A stretch of 64,000 nucleotides of DNA from Mycobacterium arosiense ATCC BAA-1401 = DSM 45069 (GCF_002086125.1 NZ_MVHG01000002.1:74702-138701); one strand, 5' to 3'. Positions 47,262-58,112 are shown, counted from the stretch's first letter. Translations and numbers: made by a program. The notes: generated by a model not told the origin, from the letters alone.

Positions 47262-48834
47262 ACGACCGCCGCCAAAGCCTCCACCATCACCGCGCCCTGG
47301 TCGTCGGCCAGCCGCAGGACGTTGCTGCGCCCCAGCTCGGAGGCGGTCAGCGAGTAATCCGCTCGATGGTGGCAGCCGCGGCTCTCGGTGCGGGCCAGGG
47401 CGGCGGCCGTGACCGCCCGGGCGGCGACGGCCAGCGCGACGTCCTCGAAGTCGCGGCGGCCGGCCACGGGGCGGACCTTCGCCCGCGCCAGCATGGTCGA
47501 CAACCGGGTGAGCCCGGCGGCGTCGCGCACCACCGAAGCGTCCCGGCTCATCGCGTGCTGCAGGTCGGCGCGCTGCGGCGCGGTGTGGACGAGCGGCTCG
47601 GCCGCGACCGCGTGCACACGCCCGGTCGCGGCGGCGTGCGCGGCCGCCGCCTTACCGGCCCGCCCGCCGACCACCAGACCTTCCAGCAGGCTGTTGGACG
47701 CCAGCCGGTTGGCGCCGTGCAGTCCGGTGCGCGCCACCTCGCCCGCGGCGAACAATCCGGGCAGCTCGGTTCGGCCGTACACGTCGGTGACGATGCCGCC
47801 GCAGCTGTAGTGCGCCCCGGGGACAACGGGAATGGGTTGGCGGACGGGATCGATGCCGGCGTTCCGGCAGGCGGCGGTCACCGTCGGAAACCGGTTGGCG
47901 AAGTCGCCGATGTGGCGCGCGTCGAGGAAGACGCAGGCATCGCCGGTGGCCTTCAGCCGGGCGTCGATGGCCGCGGCGACGACGTCGCGGGGCGCCAGAT
48001 CCCCCATCGGGTGGACCCCGGCGGTTACCGAATCACCTTGGGAGTCAATCAACCTCGCACCCTCGCCACGGATGGCCTCGGTGATCAGCGGGCGCCGTCC
48101 GCCGGCCGCGTCGGGGGTGAACAGCATCGTGGGATGGAACTGGATGAACTCGAGATCGCTCACCGCGACACCGGCCCACAGGCCCAGCGCGATGCCGTCG
48201 CCGGTTGAGCCCTCGGGGTTGGTGGTCGCGCCGTACAGGTGCCCGAGGCCCCCGGAGGCCAGGATCACCGAAGGGGCGCTGATGATTCCGTATCCGTCCG
48301 GGTTGCCCACCAGGACGCCGGTCACCGCCGCACCGTCGTGCAGCACCCGCAGCGCGACGTGGCCGGTACGGATGTCCAGCGTGCGGGCCGCGTGGTCCAG
48401 CGCGCGCTGCACCTCCGCGCCGGTGGCGTCGCCGCCGGCGTGCACGATGCGGCGCCGGGAGTGTCCACCCTCGCGGGTCAGCGCCCACCTGCCCGGCGCG
48501 GATTCGTCGAACCGCGCTCCGTCGCCGACCAATTCGGCGACGGCCGCATACCCGTCGGCGACGATCGAGTAGACCGACTCGGGGTCGCACAGGCCCGCGC
48601 CGGCGACCACGGTGTCGGCGACGTGGGCCTCCACCGAGTCGTCGTTGTCCGGCAACACCACCGCGATGCCGCCCTGCGCGTAATGCGTGGCGGTCGCCCC
48701 GCGGGCCTGGTCTGCCTTGCTCAGCACCACCACGCTGCGCCCGGCGCGATGCGCTGCCAGCGCGGCGGCCAATCCCGCGACGCCGGTGCCGATCACGACG
48801 ACGTCGGCACTGTGCGTCCACCGGGGGTGGGCGA

Positions 48835-48838
<4 letters not shown>
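47258..48838 (-). CDS. nadB: L-aspartate oxidase
   Basis: FAD enzyme oxidising aspartate to iminoaspartate for NadA. 526 aa with dinucleotide site [33 protein letters not shown], active-site region [10 protein letters not shown] and [49 protein letters not shown]. It overlaps nadA and nadC by four bases each, giving a coupled nadABC operon. Confidence 0.97.
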
Positions 48839-49884
<1,046 letters not shown>

Positions 49885-49907
49885 GGCGGCTCCTTTCAGC
49901 CCACGAG

Positions 49908-49930
49908 GTTTTCGACTTATAATCGAAAAC
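49908..49930. promoter_or_regulatory. NrtR operator overlapping divergent nadA and nrtR promoters
   Basis: Perfect inverted repeat GTTTTCGA-CTTATAA-TCGAAAAC in the 46-base nadA-nrtR gap, ending directly at the nrtR ATG. On the plus strand it contains TATAAT (49918-49923), a consensus -10 whose start point would fall at or next to the nrtR ATG. On the minus strand it contains TATAAG (49921-49916), giving nadA a leader of about 25 bases. A bound repressor would cover both promoters. Assignment to NrtR is from adjacency and from known NrtR control of nad genes in mycobacteria. Confidence 0.82.
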
Positions 49931-50668
49931 ATGGCCCATGGTAGCACCGCCCACGAAGTGCTCGCGGTCGTGTTCCAAGTTCGCGAAGCGGCCGAACAGG
50001 GCGCGAAGCGGCCGGCAAACAGATTAAGCACGGCGAAACCGCAGCTGAACGTGCTGTTATGGCAGCGCGCCCAGGACCCGCAACAGGGCAGGTGGTCGCT
50101 GCCGGGCGGTCAGCTGCGCAACGACGAGGACATCATCACCTCGGTGCGGCGCCAGCTCGCCGAGAAGGTCGACCTCAAAGAGCTGGCCCACTTAGAGCAA
50201 CTCGCGGTGTTCTCCGACCCGCAGCGAGTGCCCGGCACCCGGGTGATCGCGTCTACCTTCCTGGGCCTGGTGCCCTCCCCCGCCAGCCCCGAACTGCCGC
50301 CGGACACCCGCTGGCATCCGGTGAACTGCCTGCCGCCGACGGCCTTCGACCACGGCCAGATGGTGGACAACGCCCGCACCCGACTGAACGCCAAACTGTC
50401 CTACACCAATATCGGATTCGCTTTAGCTCCAAGGGAATTCGCGCTTTCTACGCTGCGGGACATCTACGGCGCGGCGTTGGGCTATCAGGTCGACGCGACA
50501 AACCTGCAGCGGGTGCTGGCCCGGCGTGGCGTCATCACGGCGACCGGCACCATCGCGCAATCCGGCCGCAGCGGCGGCCGCCCGGCCGCGCTGTACCGGT
50601 TCACCGACGCGGCGCTGCGGGTCACCGACGAGTTCGCCGCGCTCAGGCCGCCAGGCTCGCCAGGCTAG
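49931..50668 (+). CDS. nrtR: Nudix-related transcriptional repressor of NAD synthesis
   Basis: 245 aa. N-terminal Nudix-fold ligand domain at about residues 10-140 ([41 protein letters not shown]), in which the Nudix box is degenerate (RRQLAEK rather than REExxEE), as in NrtR sensors that bind ADP-ribose or NAD metabolites. C-terminal winged-helix DNA-binding domain at about 150-240 ([47 protein letters not shown]). It diverges from nadABC. ATG 49931 abuts the operator, so a leaderless transcript is expected; no ribosome site could fit. Confidence 0.92.
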   Translation: MAHGSTAHEVLAVVFQVREAAEQGAKRPANRLSTAKPQLNVLLWQRAQDPQQGRWSLPGGQLRNDEDIITSVRRQLAEKVDLKELAHLEQLAVFSDPQRVPGTRVIASTFLGLVPSPASPELPPDTRWHPVNCLPPTAFDHGQMVDNARTRLNAKLSYTNIGFALAPREFALSTLRDIYGAALGYQVDATNLQRVLARRGVITATGTIAQSGRSGGRPAALYRFTDAALRVTDEFAALRPPGSPG

Positions 50669-50811
50669 GCTGGGCAACAAGCGGGCGACGCGGGGGTGAA
50701 TCGCGTCTGACTTGGCTAACGAGACGAGAAGTCGCCCATAGTGCGGCGATTGCGTTTTGGTTACCTGCCGTTCGTACGCGAGAATGCCGGGTGGCCACGA
50801 AGGGAGCCTCA

Positions 50812-52152
50812 ATGGCCGAGCTTGGCAACCTGGCGGGCACGCAGGGTGCGGAATGGATCGCCCGCCCGCCACACGAGGAACTGCAGCCCAAGGTTCGTCC
50901 GCTGCTGCCCTCGGACGACCCGTTCTACCAGCCGCCACCGGGCTTCCAGCACGCCCAACCGGGGACGGTGCTGCGCTCGCGCGACGTCGAGTTGGCATTC
51001 TTGGGCCTGGTCCCGCAGCCCATCAGGGCCGTCCAGCTGCTCTACCGCACGATGGATATGAACGGCGAGCCGGAGGCCACGGCCACGACGGTGATCGTCC
51101 CCGCCGATCTGGCGCCGGGACGTGCCTGCCCGTTGCTGTCCTACCAGTGCGCGATCGACGCCGTCTCGTCGCGCTGCTTCCCGTCCTATGCGTTGCGGCG
51201 CCGGGCGAAGGCGCTGGGGGCGATCGGCCAGTTCGAGCTCTTCCTGATCACCGCCGCCGTCGCCGAGGGATGGGCCGTCTCGGTGCCGGACCACGAAGGC
51301 CTGCGCGGGCTGTGGGGCGCGCCGTACGAGCCCGGCTATCGCGTCCTGGACGGCGTCCGGGCCGCGTTGAGCTCGGAGCGCCTCGGACTGTCCGCCGAGG
51401 TGCCCGTCGGGCTGTGGGGCTACTCCGGCGGCGGACTGGCCAGCGCCTGGGCCGCCGAGACGTGCGCCGAGTACGCGCCCGAACTTGACATCGTCGGGGC
51501 GGTGCTGGGCTCGCCCGTCGGAGATTTGGGCAACACCTTCCGCCGCCTCAACGGCAGCTTACTGTCGGGGCTGCCCGCGCTGGTGGTGGCCGCGCTCGCG
51601 CACATTTACCCCGATCTGGACCGGGTGATCCGCGAGCACAGCAACGAGGAGGGGCGCGCGCTGCTCGACTCGCTGGAGAAGATGACGACCGTGGAGGCCG
51701 TCGTGCGGATGGCCCGCAAAAACATGGGCGACTACCTCGACGAGCCGCTCGAGCAGATCCTGTCCACCCCGGAGATCACGCAGGTCTTCGACCACATCAA
51801 GCTGGGCGCCGCCGTTCCGACGCCACCGGTGCTGATCGTGCAGGCCGTGCACGACTACCTGATCGACGTCCACGACATCGACGCGCTCGCCGACGCGTAT
51901 TCGGCCGGCGGTGCGCGGGTCACCTACCACCGCGACGCCTTCAACGAGCACATGATGCTGCACCCGCTGTCGGCGCCGATGGCGCTGCGCTGGCTGACGG
52001 ATCGCTTCGAAGGCCGCCCGTTGACCGATCACCTGATCCGCACCACGTGGCCGACGATGTTCAACCCGACGACCTACGTCGGCATGGTCCGGTTGGCCAA
52101 GATCGCGGCCAAGGTCGTCACGGGCCGCAAGATCCCCCGCCGTCCGCTATGA
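50812..52152 (+). CDS. Secreted-type LIP-family lipase/esterase (Rv1592c type)
   Basis: 446-aa alpha/beta hydrolase of the secretory lipase (LIP) family. Nucleophile elbow [17 protein letters not shown] (Ser at about 207), acid in [21 protein letters not shown] and His in [19 protein letters not shown]. Oxyanion and lid regions precede it ([29 protein letters not shown]). Same length as M. tuberculosis Rv1592c. ATG 50812 has AAGGGAG at ideal spacing, so the open frame running back to 50059 is ignored. No classical signal peptide is seen. It overlaps the convergent DUF2567 gene by six bases. Confidence 0.9.
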   Translation: MAELGNLAGTQGAEWIARPPHEELQPKVRPLLPSDDPFYQPPPGFQHAQPGTVLRSRDVELAFLGLVPQPIRAVQLLYRTMDMNGEPEATATTVIVPADLAPGRACPLLSYQCAIDAVSSRCFPSYALRRRAKALGAIGQFELFLITAAVAEGWAVSVPDHEGLRGLWGAPYEPGYRVLDGVRAALSSERLGLSAEVPVGLWGYSGGGLASAWAAETCAEYAPELDIVGAVLGSPVGDLGNTFRRLNGSLLSGLPALVVAALAHIYPDLDRVIREHSNEEGRALLDSLEKMTTVEAVVRMARKNMGDYLDEPLEQILSTPEITQVFDHIKLGAAVPTPPVLIVQAVHDYLIDVHDIDALADAYSAGGARVTYHRDAFNEHMMLHPLSAPMALRWLTDRFEGRPLTDHLIRTTWPTMFNPTTYVGMVRLAKIAAKVVTGRKIPRRPL

Positions 52153-52809
52153 CACGGGCGCTTCGGCGCCTCCCCCTCGCACCGGCGCCGCTGCGGAAGG
52201 CTGCGGGGGAAAAGCACCCAGGTCGTCGCGAGCGTCGGCGGCCACCCGCACCGCGTAGACCAGGGCCGCGATGCCGGCCGGCCACAGCAGGCTGACCGCG
52301 ATCTGCAGCGGACCGTCGGAGAAGAACACCGGCGGCGCCTGCGTGACGTAGGCGACCGACGGGGTTTTCGACAGCGGCACCGCATCGAAGTTCAGGGCGC
52401 CGTAGCGCAACCGGACCAGCCCCGCCCCCACCGCCGAGGCCGCGGCGGCGGCGCCCACCATGCCGGTCGACAGCGCGATGACCATTCCCGGCCCGCGGTG
52501 CGCGCGCCACTGCCACACCCAGACCGAGGCCACCACCGCCAGCACGGTGAGCAGCCCCAGCATCAGGGCCGGCGCGACGAAGAAGTGCTCGGACTCGTTG
52601 CCCAGATAGTCATGGACCCGTTCGCCCGACCGGGTGAGGGCCACCACGGCGCGAATCGGCGGAGCGATCAATGCCCATAGCCCGCCGATCGCCAGACCGG
52701 TCACCGCCGACGCCAGGGCCACGATCACCAGCGCCCGCGCCCGCGTGCGGCGCGAAACGGTGACGGCCGCAACGGGATCGGCGGCGTCCGTTTTGGTTTG
52801 CTCGGTCAC
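52147..52809 (-). CDS. DUF2567 membrane protein (Rv1591 type)
   Basis: 220 aa with four helices at about residues 25-48, 80-103, 112-135 and 175-195 and an external loop [37 protein letters not shown] between the last two. Conserved in mycobacteria, function unknown. GTG 52809 follows TGGAG and overlaps the bsaP stop (GTGA), so it may be translated with bioB-bsaP. Confidence 0.83.
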   Translation of the reverse strand: MTEQTKTDAADPVAAVTVSRRTRARALVIVALASAVTGLAIGGLWALIAPPIRAVVALTRSGERVHDYLGNESEHFFVAPALMLGLLTVLAVVASVWVWQWRAHRGPGMVIALSTGMVGAAAAASAVGAGLVRLRYGALNFDAVPLSKTPSVAYVTQAPPVFFSDGPLQIAVSLLWPAGIAALVYAVRVAADARDDLGAFPPQPSAAAPVRGGGAEAPVS

Positions 52810-53045
52810 CGCTGCGACTCCAGGTCGGCGGAATCGACCTCGCCGTGCCGCGAGCAGCGGGCCCGCCAGCCGTCGGGCCGAACCTGCACCACCATCCGGC
52901 GCCCGCATGCCGCGCAGAACCGGGGAGGCTCAAGACCCAACTGGGCCGCTGTCGGCACTGAGGTGCCCCCTAATTCCCCGGTGTAGACGTTGTAGACGCC
53001 GGCACCAACCACGGCTCCCAGGGCGCCCAGATCGCCAACCACCAC
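52806..53045 (-). CDS. bsaP: Biotin synthase auxiliary protein BsaP (Rv1590 type)
   Basis: 79-aa protein with four cysteine/histidine ligands in [20 protein letters not shown] and ARCSRHGE. From position and sequence it matches Rv1590, reported as BsaP, an iron-sulphur-type accessory needed by mycobacterial BioB in place of the usual cluster-regeneration route. GTG 53045 or GTG 53042. It lies 28 bases after bioB on the same strand. Confidence 0.85.
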   Translation of the reverse strand: MVVGDLGALGAVVGAGVYNVYTGELGGTSVPTAAQLGLEPPRFCAACGRRMVVQVRPDGWRARCSRHGEVDSADLESQR

Positions 53046-53073
53046 TGTCCCAACCCTAGCCGCGACAACCGGC

Positions 53074-54111
53074 CTACAGGCTGGCGTTGAGCCCCTTAAG
53101 GGGCATCTGCAGGTCGTCGAGCAGTTCCAGGTCGGATTCGGCGGGACGACCCAGCGTGGTCAGATAGTTGCCGACGATCACGGCGTTGATGCCGCCCAGA
53201 ATGCCCTGCTTGGCGCCCAGGTCGCCCAGAGTGATCTCGCGCCCACCGGCGAACCGCAGCATGGTGCGCGGCAGCGCCAGCCGGAAGGCGGCCACCGACT
53301 TCAGCGCCTCGCTCGCCTGCATCACTTCCAGGTCGCCGAACGGGGTGCCCGGCCGGGGGTTGAGGAAGTTCAGCGGCACCTCGTCGGGACCCAGTTCGGC
53401 CAATTCGGCGGCGAATTCCGCACGTTGCTCGAGGGTCTCGCCCATGCCGAGGATGCCGCCGCAGCACACCTCCATGCCGGCGTCGCGGACCATCGAAAGC
53501 GTCTCCCAACGCTCCTCCCAGCTGTGGGTGGTCACGACGTTGGTGAAGAAGGAGCGGGCGGTCTCCAGGTTGTGGTTGTAGCGGTGCACGCCCATCTCGG
53601 CGAGCTGCTCGACCTGCTCGGCCGTCAGCATCCCCAGCGAGCAGGCGATGTTGATCTCGACCTCGTTGCGGATGGCTTCGATGCCGGCCGCGACCTGGGC
53701 CAACAACCGCTCGTCGGGGCCACGCACCGCGGCCACGATGCAGAATTCGGTGGCGCCGGACTTGGCTGTCTGCTTGGCGGCCTCGACCAGGCTGGGGATG
53801 TCCAGCCGGGCGCTGCGCACCGGGGACGCGAACAGCCCCGACTGCGAGCAGAAATGGCAGTCCTCCGGGCAACCGCCGGTCTTGAGGCTGATGATGCCCT
53901 CGATCTCGACCTCGGGGCCGCACCAGCGCATCCGCACCTCGTGGGCCAGCGCCAACAGGTCGTCGAGCCGGTCGTCGGGCAGCTGCAGCACCCGCAGCAC
54001 CTGGTCCCGGCTCAATCCCTGGCCGTCCTCAAGCACCTGCCGGCGGGCCACCGCCAAAATGTCCTCGTCGTTGCCCGTATCGGCCGTCGGTCGAGTTGCC
54101 GCTTGAGTCAC
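53074..54111 (-). CDS. bioB: Biotin synthase
   Basis: Radical-SAM sulphur insertion converting dethiobiotin to biotin. 345 aa with the [4Fe-4S]/SAM motif [14 protein letters not shown], auxiliary-cluster cysteines in [17 protein letters not shown] and [25 protein letters not shown] and the late Arg region [20 protein letters not shown] 54111 has AGGGGAG six bases upstream. Located away from bioADF but only 4.5 kb off, with an accessory operon between. Confidence 0.97.
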   Translation of the reverse strand: MTQAATRPTADTGNDEDILAVARRQVLEDGQGLSRDQVLRVLQLPDDRLDDLLALAHEVRMRWCGPEVEIEGIISLKTGGCPEDCHFCSQSGLFASPVRSARLDIPSLVEAAKQTAKSGATEFCIVAAVRGPDERLLAQVAAGIEAIRNEVEINIACSLGMLTAEQVEQLAEMGVHRYNHNLETARSFFTNVVTTHSWEERWETLSMVRDAGMEVCCGGILGMGETLEQRAEFAAELAELGPDEVPLNFLNPRPGTPFGDLEVMQASEALKSVAAFRLALPRTMLRFAGGREITLGDLGAKQGILGGINAVIVGNYLTTLGRPAESDLELLDDLQMPLKGLNASL

Positions 54112-54182
54112 CAGGTGCTCCCCTGCCTCTTTATCGTGTCCGCGCGTGGGGACAGACCTGCCACGGTGGTGGCAGCAATGAA

Positions 54183-54196
54183 TGAAAAGGTGTTCA
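54183..54196. promoter_or_regulatory. Candidate BioQ-type operator upstream of bioB
   Basis: On the minus strand the sequence reads TGAACACCTTTTCA, an imperfect palindrome with TGAA/TTCA ends, about 70 bases before the bioB start. Mycobacterial biotin genes are controlled by the TetR-type repressor BioQ, whose site I recall as TGAAC-rich. The match is loose and no equivalent was found in front of bioA. Confidence 0.3.
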
Positions 54197-54244
54197 AAGT
54201 AGGGTAACGGCCGAAGGACACGCCCTACCTATGGGTATACGACC

Positions 54245-54436
54245 ATGGTGACTCCGCACGTCGAATACCTGGCGCACCACTATTTACTGCTGGCGGCGCC
54301 GGCGTTCCTGCCTGCGGTGATCGTGGTCGGGGTGATTCTGTGCATCGCGCTGCGTGACCGGCGCGAGGGCCGCGACACCACGGGCTCCGCGCCCGACGCC
54401 TCCAGTGCTGACACGCCAGACAAAACGCGTGATTGA
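54245..54436 (+). CDS. Small single-span membrane protein, unknown function
   Basis: 63 aa: short N-terminal VTPHVEYLAHHYLLL, one long hydrophobic helix (LLLAAPAFLPAVIVVGVILCIAL, about residues 13-36), then a positively charged RDRREGRD and a polar tail. This N-out topology with a basic stop-transfer is a convincing membrane-protein pattern for a short frame. No ribosome site before ATG 54245. It precedes the membrane/cupredoxin operon on the same strand and may belong to it. Confidence 0.6.
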   Translation: MVTPHVEYLAHHYLLLAAPAFLPAVIVVGVILCIALRDRREGRDTTGSAPDASSADTPDKTRD

Positions 54437-54479
54437 CGAGCCCGGGATTGGGGCATTAAACAAACAATCACGAACCTAC

Positions 54480-54502
54480 TTGACAGTAATAAGCGGTTGA
54501 CT
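54480..54502 (+). promoter_or_regulatory. Possible promoter for the membrane/cupredoxin operon
   Basis: An AT-richer island (54455-54510) in a GC-rich window contains TTGACA (54480-54485) and a second TTGACT (54497-54502), both resembling -35 boxes in direct repeat. CAATCG about 18 bases after the first could be its -10, but it is weak. Located 47-69 bases before the ATG at 54549. Confidence 0.4.
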
Positions 54503-54548
54503 TCAATCGGATCCTCCGGGGCAGCCCGGCGCGTTTGGGAGGCACACG

Positions 54549-56381
54549 ATGCGGTCGAATGAACTGACAATTGTTGCCGAGGCACCGGCACGCGGTGCCG
54601 GGTTGAATCAGGTAATCGGGCTATCGATCGCCGCGGTGGTGATCACCCTGCTGTTGCTGTGGGTGGGCCACGCCCACCGCACCCATCGCATCGAGTGGCT
54701 GACCCGGGCCGCCGACCGGGTCGGCAACACCTTCCACCGGCCCGGGTGGGTCGCCCTGCCGGTCCTGGTGTTCACCACGTCGATCATCTGCGCGCTGTTC
54801 GGGTTCATCTGGGACGTCAGCTGGCATATCGGCAACGGCCGCGACCCGGGGCCCTTGGCCAACCCAGCGCACTACTTCATCATCATCGGATTGTTCGGCA
54901 TCTTCCTGGGCGGCATGACGGCGGTCGTGCTGCCATTCGACAAGCCCGGCCCGGCCGCGGTGCGGATCACGCGGAACTGGCACGCACCGGTGGGCGGCGT
55001 GCTGATGGCCGGCTGCGGGCTGTACGCGATGATCGGGTTCCCGCTCGACGACATCTGGCACCGCATCTTCGGCCAGGACGTAACGCTGTGGGGCCCAACG
55101 CATTTGATGATGATCGGTGGCGCCTGCTTTTCCCTTTTCGCGGTGTTGATGCTGGAGCGCGAGGGTGAGGCCGAAGAAGGCGAGGGCGTCTACCACGGCG
55201 TCTTCATCACCTTCCTGCGCTACCTGTCCTTCGGCGGGTTGCTCATCGGCTTGTCGGTCTACCAGATCGAGTTCGACTTCGGCGTCCCGCAATTCCGCCT
55301 GGTGTTCCAGCCCATGCTGATCGCCGGCGCGGCAGCACTGGCGGCGGTCGCCGCTCGCATCACGATGGGCCGGGGGGCGGCCGTGATCGCGGCCGTCTTC
55401 GCCATCGCCCTGCGCGGCGGCGTCGCCCTGCTGGTCGGGCCGATACTCGGGGCCCCGATCAACTGGTTCCCGCTGTATCTCGGCCCCGCGGTGGTGGTCG
55501 AGTTGATGGCCCTGACTCCGCTTGTCAAGCGCCCCATGGTGTTCGGCGCCGTGGCCGGGCTGGGAGTGGGCACGGTCGGGCTCTGGCTGGAGTCGCTGTG
55601 GATCGCCACGGTGTACCACTACCCCTGGCCGATCAGCATGTGGGGCGAGGCCCTGGCCATGGCCATGCCGGTCGCGATGCTGATGGGTGTGTGCGGCGCC
55701 ATGTTCGGCATGGTGCTGACCGGACAGCGCCTGCCGGGGCGCGCCGCCGGCATCTCCGTGGTCGTGGCCACCGTGCTGGTGATCGGGGGCGTGGTCGCCA
55801 ACGGCTTGCACATCGTCGTGCCGGGCCAGGACAACGCCGCCATCACGTTGACCGATCTGCCCAGTGCCCCGGGGCAGCGCATGGTGTCGGCCGACGTCCA
55901 ACTGCTACCCGCCGACATGGTCAGCGACAATCCTGACTGGCTGACGATCCTGTCCTGGCAGGGGCGCATGAACAATCAGCGCGGCCTGGTGATCGACAGG
56001 CTCGCCAAGGTCGGGCCGGGGCACTACCGCTCCACCCAGCCGGTTCCGGTGTGGGGGGATTGGAAGACCCTGCTGCGGGTCCAGGACGGCCGCACGATGA
56101 CGGCCGTGCCGATTTGGGAACCGGCGGACGCCGCCATTCCGGCCCCCGAGGTCCCCGCGCTGGCGTCAAGCACGCGGCCGTTCGTCCTGGAAGTCACCAT
56201 CCTGCAGCGCGAACGCGACCAGGGCGCGCCGGCCTGGTTGTTTACCGCGGGCGGCATCGTGGTGCTGTTCCTGACGCTCATGGTGATCGCCGGCTTGACC
56301 TGGGGCGCCGGCCGGCTCAACAACTCCCTCGCCGAGCCGGAACCGGTGGAAGACAAGCAGCCGATTCCGCGGGCGGCGTGA
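54549..56381 (+). CDS. Polytopic His-rich membrane protein with exported C-terminal domain, unknown function
   Basis: 610 aa, about 12 helices between residues 20 and 420, an extracytoplasmic domain at about 421-560, a last helix at about 563-585 and an acidic cytosolic tail. Histidines at helix ends recur in conserved-looking contexts: FIWDVSWH (93), NPAH (108), NWHAPVGG (145), LDDIWH (171) and LWGPTH (185). These could bind metal or haem. The exported domain (WLTILSWQGRMNNQRGLVIDRLAKVGPGHYRSTQPVPVWGDWKTLLRV) looks beta-rich, loosely YtkA/FixH-like. ATG 54549 has GGGAGG seven bases upstream. It heads a tight operon with a cupredoxin-like lipoprotein and another membrane protein. I do not recognise a named family. 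Confidence 0.8.
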   Translation: MRSNELTIVAEAPARGAGLNQVIGLSIAAVVITLLLLWVGHAHRTHRIEWLTRAADRVGNTFHRPGWVALPVLVFTTSIICALFGFIWDVSWHIGNGRDPGPLANPAHYFIIIGLFGIFLGGMTAVVLPFDKPGPAAVRITRNWHAPVGGVLMAGCGLYAMIGFPLDDIWHRIFGQDVTLWGPTHLMMIGGACFSLFAVLMLEREGEAEEGEGVYHGVFITFLRYLSFGGLLIGLSVYQIEFDFGVPQFRLVFQPMLIAGAAALAAVAARITMGRGAAVIAAVFAIALRGGVALLVGPILGAPINWFPLYLGPAVVVELMALTPLVKRPMVFGAVAGLGVGTVGLWLESLWIATVYHYPWPISMWGEALAMAMPVAMLMGVCGAMFGMVLTGQRLPGRAAGISVVVATVLVIGGVVANGLHIVVPGQDNAAITLTDLPSAPGQRMVSADVQLLPADMVSDNPDWLTILSWQGRMNNQRGLVIDRLAKVGPGHYRSTQPVPVWGDWKTLLRVQDGRTMTAVPIWEPADAAIPAPEVPALASSTRPFVLEVTILQRERDQGAPAWLFTAGGIVVLFLTLMVIAGLTWGAGRLNNSLAEPEPVEDKQPIPRAA

Positions 56382-56385
56382 GCCC

Positions 56386-56751
56386 ATGACACTGCGACGC
56401 ACCGTCAACGTGGCATGCGTGGCGGTGCTGGCCTGCGGCCTGGTGGCCTGCGGCGGCGGCTCCACCAGCAAGTCTCCGGCCGGTCCGCTGACGATCGACG
56501 TGACCATCGCCAATGGTCAGGTCACTCCCACCAACGCCACGCTGCAGGCCAAGGTGCACCAGCAGATCACACTGCACGTGACCAGTGACGCCACCGACGA
56601 GCTGCACGTGCATTCGACGCCCGATCACAAGTTCGCGGTCGCGGCGGCCCCCAACCAGACGTTCGGATTCGCCGTCGACGTTCCCGGCAACGTCGCGGTG
56701 GAGCTGCACCATCTGGACCGCACCATCGCGACCATCCAAGTGCAGCCGTGA
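56386..56751 (+). CDS. Cupredoxin-like lipoprotein
   Basis: 121 aa with a lipoprotein signal peptide: TLRRTVNVACVAVLACGLVAC, lipobox LVAC, lipidated Cys about 22, then a Gly/Ser linker. The mature domain (about 35-121) has a cupredoxin-type beta layout (IDVTIANGQVTPTNATLQAKVHQQITLHVTSDATDELHVHSTPDHKFAVAAAPNQTFGFAVDVPGNVAVELHHLDRTIATIQV). Histidines in ELHVHSTPDH and ELHH could bind copper; the usual Cys ligand is missing, so it is not a classical blue-copper site. It sits 4 bases after the preceding gene and overlaps the next by four, so the three act together. Metal or redox carriage at the outer membrane face is inferred. Confidence 0.82.
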   Translation: MTLRRTVNVACVAVLACGLVACGGGSTSKSPAGPLTIDVTIANGQVTPTNATLQAKVHQQITLHVTSDATDELHVHSTPDHKFAVAAAPNQTFGFAVDVPGNVAVELHHLDRTIATIQVQP

Positions 56752-58112
56752 GCTCCGCCGCCGCGGCGGTGGTGCTCGCGCACGGGCTCGGTGGTTCGGG
56801 TGATCTGCCGGTGCCCTACGCCTACGCGATGGTCGGGGCGGCATGGGCGTTGACGTTCACCTTCGCCCTCGTGGCGTTCGCCTGGCGGCGGCCGCGGTTC
56901 GACCCGCTCAAGCCGGGCCGGCCCCTACCGAAGGCGCTGATGATCTTCGTCGACTCCCGGGTGACGCGATGGTTCGCGGCCGGCCTGGCCCTGCTGTTCG
57001 CGGCCTGGGTGGTGGCCGCCGGCGTATGGGGTCCCGAATCGGAGTCCAACGGGCTGCTCGGCGCGTTCTACGTGCTGCTGTGGGTCGGACTGGTGGCGTT
57101 GTCGCTGGTCGTCGGCCCGGTGTGGCGGGTGATTTCGCCGATGCGCACGGTGTACCTGCTGCTGCGGCGCGTCACCCCGGAACGGCTCGGCCGGCCGCGG
57201 CGGACCTACCCCGAAGGCTGGGGCTATCGGCCCGCCGCGGCCGGCCTGTTCGCCTTCGTCTGGATGGAGCTGGCCAGCCCGAACCCGGCGTCGCTGCCCT
57301 GGGTCAGGACGTGGGTCGCCTGCTACGCCGTGCTGATGCTGGCCGGCGCGTGGCTGTGCGGGCAGCGCTGGCTGGCCCGCGCCGACCCGTTCGGCGTATA
57401 TAGCGTGGCCGTCTCCCGGCTCTCGCCGTTTCGCCGCAACCCGCAAACGCGGCAAATCGTCGTCGGGAACCCGCTCGACCATCTGCCCTCGCTGCCGGTG
57501 CGCCCCGGTGTCGTGGTTTTGCTGGCGGTGCTGCTGGGGTCGACGGCGTTCGACAGCTTCTCGTCGTCGCCGACGTGGCGCGGCTTCTCCGATCAGCTCA
57601 CCCGCGAATTCGGCGCGCCCCCGACGTTGGCCTCGTCAATGGTGCGCACCGTCGGGCTGATCGTCTTCATCTGCGTTGTGGCGGTGACGTTTTCACTCGC
57701 CGCGCGTGCCACCGGCGGCGTCAGCCCACAGCAGCGTCGCGAATTGCCCGGCCAGATGGCGCATTCGCTGATCCCGATCGTGGTGGGCTACATCTTCGCG
57801 CACTACCTGTCCTACCTGGTGGAGCGCGGACAGCAGGCGGTGTTCGCGCTGGCCGACCCGTTCGGCCACGGCTGGAATCTGCTCGGCCTGGCGCACCTGC
57901 ACGTGGCGTACGTCTTGTCCACGCACCCGCCGGTGCTCGCCGCGGTCAAGGTGACCTGTGTGGTCACCGGGCACATCGTCGCGGTGGTCGCGGCCCACGA
58001 CAAGGCCCTGCGGCTGCTGCCCAGCGGGCATCAGCTCACCGGGCAGCTGACGATGATGCTGGTGATGGTCGGCTACACGTTCACCGGTTTGTATCTGCTC
58101 TTCGGGGGTTAA
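56748..58112 (+). CDS. Polytopic membrane protein, third gene of the cupredoxin operon, unknown function
   Basis: 454 aa with about 11-12 helices. Notable segments are LPVPYAYAMVGAAWALTFTFALVAFAWRRPRF near the N-terminus, PVWRVISPMRTVYLLLRR, ADPFGVYSVAVSRLSPFRRN and a His-rich C-terminal part (MAHSLIPIVVGYIFAHYLSYLVERGQQ, HGWNLLGLAHLHVAYVLSTHPP, CVVTGHIVAVVAAHDKALRLLP). The recurring His in adjacent helices suggests haem or metal binding. GTG 56748 overlaps the lipoprotein stop. Its TAA shares the bases TTAA with the stop of the convergent RNA-ligase-like gene. No named family recognised. Confidence 0.8.
   Translation: MSSAAAAVVLAHGLGGSGDLPVPYAYAMVGAAWALTFTFALVAFAWRRPRFDPLKPGRPLPKALMIFVDSRVTRWFAAGLALLFAAWVVAAGVWGPESESNGLLGAFYVLLWVGLVALSLVVGPVWRVISPMRTVYLLLRRVTPERLGRPRRTYPEGWGYRPAAAGLFAFVWMELASPNPASLPWVRTWVACYAVLMLAGAWLCGQRWLARADPFGVYSVAVSRLSPFRRNPQTRQIVVGNPLDHLPSLPVRPGVVVLLAVLLGSTAFDSFSSSPTWRGFSDQLTREFGAPPTLASSMVRTVGLIVFICVVAVTFSLAARATGGVSPQQRRELPGQMAHSLIPIVVGYIFAHYLSYLVERGQQAVFALADPFGHGWNLLGLAHLHVAYVLSTHPPVLAAVKVTCVVTGHIVAVVAAHDKALRLLPSGHQLTGQLTMMLVMVGYTFTGLYLLFGG

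Noticed and set aside
50059..50811. N-terminal extension of the lipase gene back to 50059 (697 aa)
   Set aside because: The extension is out-of-frame nrtR sequence. ATG 50812 has an AAGGGAG site and gives the family length of 446 aa.
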